Below, piece after piece: positions 4,976 to 5,757 of a stretch of 5,757 nt of DNA. The notes beneath the pieces were generated by a model. The model was not told the DNA's origin and ran no database searches. It was given only the letters and a program-made list of their open reading frames with translations. The number at the start of each line of letters is the position of its first letter. Within the stretch, counting starts at the first letter, position 1. The stretch covers positions 1-5,757 of the forward strand of contig CAIKRN010000069.1 of assembly GCA_903829855.1 (NCBI GenBank). The letters are read 5' to 3'. Source of the stretch: an uncultured Opitutia bacterium. GTDB lineage: Bacteria > Verrucomicrobiota > Verrucomicrobiia > Opitutales > UBA953. The position numbers and the translations under genes were made by a program.

Positions 4976-5433
4976 CATGCCTCTTGTCGCATCGACCACT
5001 CGGCCGCATAGGGCCAATCTTCGAATTTCCGGACTAATTCAGCTCGTACGGGATTGGCTCGGATATAGTCCCTGATTTCAAGGTAATGCGCATAGCTCCT
5101 GATCCGATGGTCGAAGGCATCGCGTTGCCAGGCGGTGGGTAGCCCGTGTCCTATATCCCGCTTAAACGACCCGATAGTTTTTTGGATCTGGTGTGCATGG
5201 GGAATCAGCACGATGCCATGCACGTGATCCGGCATCGCCAGCATCATGAGGGGCGTCCATTTGCCGCGGGATGCCAGATGCTTGGTCGCGCCTAGGATAA
5301 TACTCCAGGCGGACGGATTATCGAAGTGCTGAATTTTCCTTTGTTGATGACATAAGGTAATGAATAGCGGGTCGCGTTCATGTACCCAATGCGGTCGTTG
5401 GTGTGGAAGGTATTCGCGGATTCGGAAATCCAT
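4972..5433 (-). CDS. rayT: REP-associated tyrosine transposase (RAYT, Y1/HUH family)
   Basis: A 153-residue IS200-like single-strand nuclease of the REP-associated branch (Transposase_17/Y1, COG1943). Such enzymes cut single-stranded DNA next to REP hairpins through a tyrosine and a metal-binding HUH pair, and are thought to spread REP sequences. Seen: FITLCHQQR (24-32) as the first strand; MPDHVHGIVLIP (67-78) with the HUH histidines H70 and H72; KRDIGHG (91-97); AFDHRIRSYAHYLEIRDYIRANPVRAELV (106-134), with Y123 in DYIRANPVR as the likely catalytic tyrosine (Y117 is the alternative); and DWPYAAEWS near the end. Length is at the compact end of the family. All key residues are present, so it may be active. 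Hand-counted GC is 50% at 5041-5100 and 47% at 5341-5400 but 63% at 5221-5280, against 60% in a sampled ispH stretch. ATG at 5433; no Shine-Dalgarno seen. Inverted REPs flank it and the stop lies inside one of them. Confidence 0.93.
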   Translation of the reverse strand: MDFRIREYLPHQRPHWVHERDPLFITLCHQQRKIQHFDNPSAWSIILGATKHLASRGKWTPLMMLAMPDHVHGIVLIPHAHQIQKTIGSFKRDIGHGLPTAWQRDAFDHRIRSYAHYLEIRDYIRANPVRAELVRKFEDWPYAAEWSMRQEAC

Positions 5434-5480
5434 CGAGACAAAGTGAGGCGAAGTTTGGGAAGCGCGAAGCAGGAGAGACC

Positions 5481-5509
5481 CTAGGGCAGCACGCGGTGCT
5501 GCCCCTACC
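5481..5509 (-). repeat. REP copy D (full, 29 bases)
   Basis: Exact reverse complement of the copy at 4947-4975, with GTAG (5505-5508) outermost. It lies 47 bases upstream of the RAYT start codon, so it sits in the RAYT leader or promoter region. The head is extended outward by ATCGAG, which also occurs before the left half copy at 4920-4925. Confidence 0.85.
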
Positions 5510-5516
5510 TCGATAC

Positions 5517-5535
5517 ACGCGGGGCTGCCTACCTC
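5517..5535 (-). repeat. degenerate half REP, outer right end of RAYT unit
   Basis: On the minus strand GAGGTAGGCAGCCCCGCGT matches the head, left arm and loop of the full REP with two missing bases and one A-to-C change. The right arm is lost and TATCGAGGTAG of the next copy follows. It ends one base before the stop codon of the gene at 5536 and mirrors the half copy at 4923-4939. Confidence 0.55.
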
Positions 5536-5757
5536 TTACTTACTAAGACCGAGGACGACGGGGTCCTTGGTGAGCGTCAGGCCGGGAATGGTGATGAGGC
5601 CCTGCGGATCGGCCTTCCCTTCGCCCTTGGCGGCGCCAAACGTCCACTTGAAAGATGCGCCTGGAGTAAGTTTGAAATGCTGGAGGCGACGGAGGGTGAC
5701 ATCGGCGTTCGCTTCTTTCGGAATCGTGAACCTGGTCTTTAGGTCAGCCGCGGACAC
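5536..5757 (-). CDS. C-terminal part of an unrecognised, probably secreted protein (runs off right edge)
   Basis: Only the last 73-74 codons are visible, ending in TAA at 5536-5538. A GTG codon stands exactly at the window edge, but there is no reason to think it is the start; the frame is open to the edge and the gene probably continues. The visible part alternates beta-prone stretches (VTLRRLQHFKLTPGASFKW, LITIPGLTL, PVVLGL) with short turns, suggesting the closing strands of a beta-sandwich domain such as those that end secreted hydrolases in related bacteria. That is inference from pattern only; no catalytic motif is visible and no family is named. It converges with rdgB and lies 102 bases upstream of the RAYT gene on the same strand, with repeats between. 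Confidence 0.6.
   Translation of the reverse strand: MSAADLKTRFTIPKEANADVTLRRLQHFKLTPGASFKWTFGAAKGEGKADPQGLITIPGLTLTKDPVVLGLSK

Larger units (their letters stand above)
4917..5535. mobile_element. RAYT-REP unit filling the gap between converging genes
   Basis: The interval begins directly after the rdgB stop codon (4914-4916, plus) and ends directly before the stop codon of the minus-strand gene at 5536-5538. It contains a RAYT gene flanked on each side by a half REP (outer) and a full REP (inner), in inverted orientation with GTAG heads outward. The two ends can be aligned with each other after inversion. No target-site duplication was identified. RAYT genes are usually single-copy and vertically kept rather than self-mobile, so this may be a long-resident domesticated unit rather than a recent insertion. 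Confidence 0.65.

Noticed and set aside
4004..5509. The repeated palindromes as a CRISPR array
   Set aside because: Copies are far apart, in both orientations, without regular spacers or cas genes; the GTAG-hairpin architecture and adjacent RAYT explain them better.
4917..5535. A classical IS200/IS605 insertion sequence
   Set aside because: There is no tnpB and the ends are inverted pairs of REP hairpins rather than the distinct left and right subterminal hairpins of IS200. The FDHRIR and YIRANPVR motifs are typical of the RAYT branch.
5755..5757. GTG at the right edge as the start of a 73-residue protein
   Set aside because: The frame is open to the window boundary, there is no upstream context to judge, and the sequence looks like the end of a larger domain.

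Overview
The window looks like a chromosomal housekeeping segment of a fairly GC-rich bacterium (about 60% by eye), invaded by a family of small palindromic repeats and the transposase that probably moves them. The taxon is inferred, not shown. A secreted discoidin-fold protein of a type common in the PVC group, a stand-alone CoaB, and mostly weak or absent Shine-Dalgarno sequences fit Verrucomicrobiota (perhaps Opitutales), with modest confidence.

Bases 1-3877 hold five genes on the minus strand. In transcription order they are coaB (TTG start), a cytoplasmic PAS histidine kinase one base behind it, a secreted discoidin-fold protein, ispH (GTG start) and the first 110 codons of lemA, which runs off the left edge. 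The first four are packed with gaps of 1, 40 and 47 bases and look like one operon. lemA follows a 109-base gap that contains a plausible promoter of its own. The operon mixes coenzyme A synthesis, the last step of the MEP isoprenoid pathway and a sensor kinase with no response regulator in view.

Bases 3878-4307 are a 430-base non-coding region between divergent coaB and rdgB. Most of it is a nested, inverted mosaic of short hairpins with G-rich heads, flanked on both outer sides by tracts that could form G-quadruplexes. rdgB (ITPase/HAM1 family) follows on the plus strand at 4308-4916.

Bases 4917-5535 lie between rdgB and a converging minus-strand gene whose C-terminal part fills 5536-5757. 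This space is occupied from stop codon to stop codon by a REP-associated tyrosine transposase (RAYT) gene and repeat units at its two ends. Four 29-base copies of the repeat are identical: two bracket the coaB/rdgB mosaic and two bracket the RAYT gene. Each has GTAG directly 5' of a perfect 9-bp hairpin, the architecture of REP sequences recognised by RAYT enzymes. This RAYT-REP system is the most interesting content of the window.
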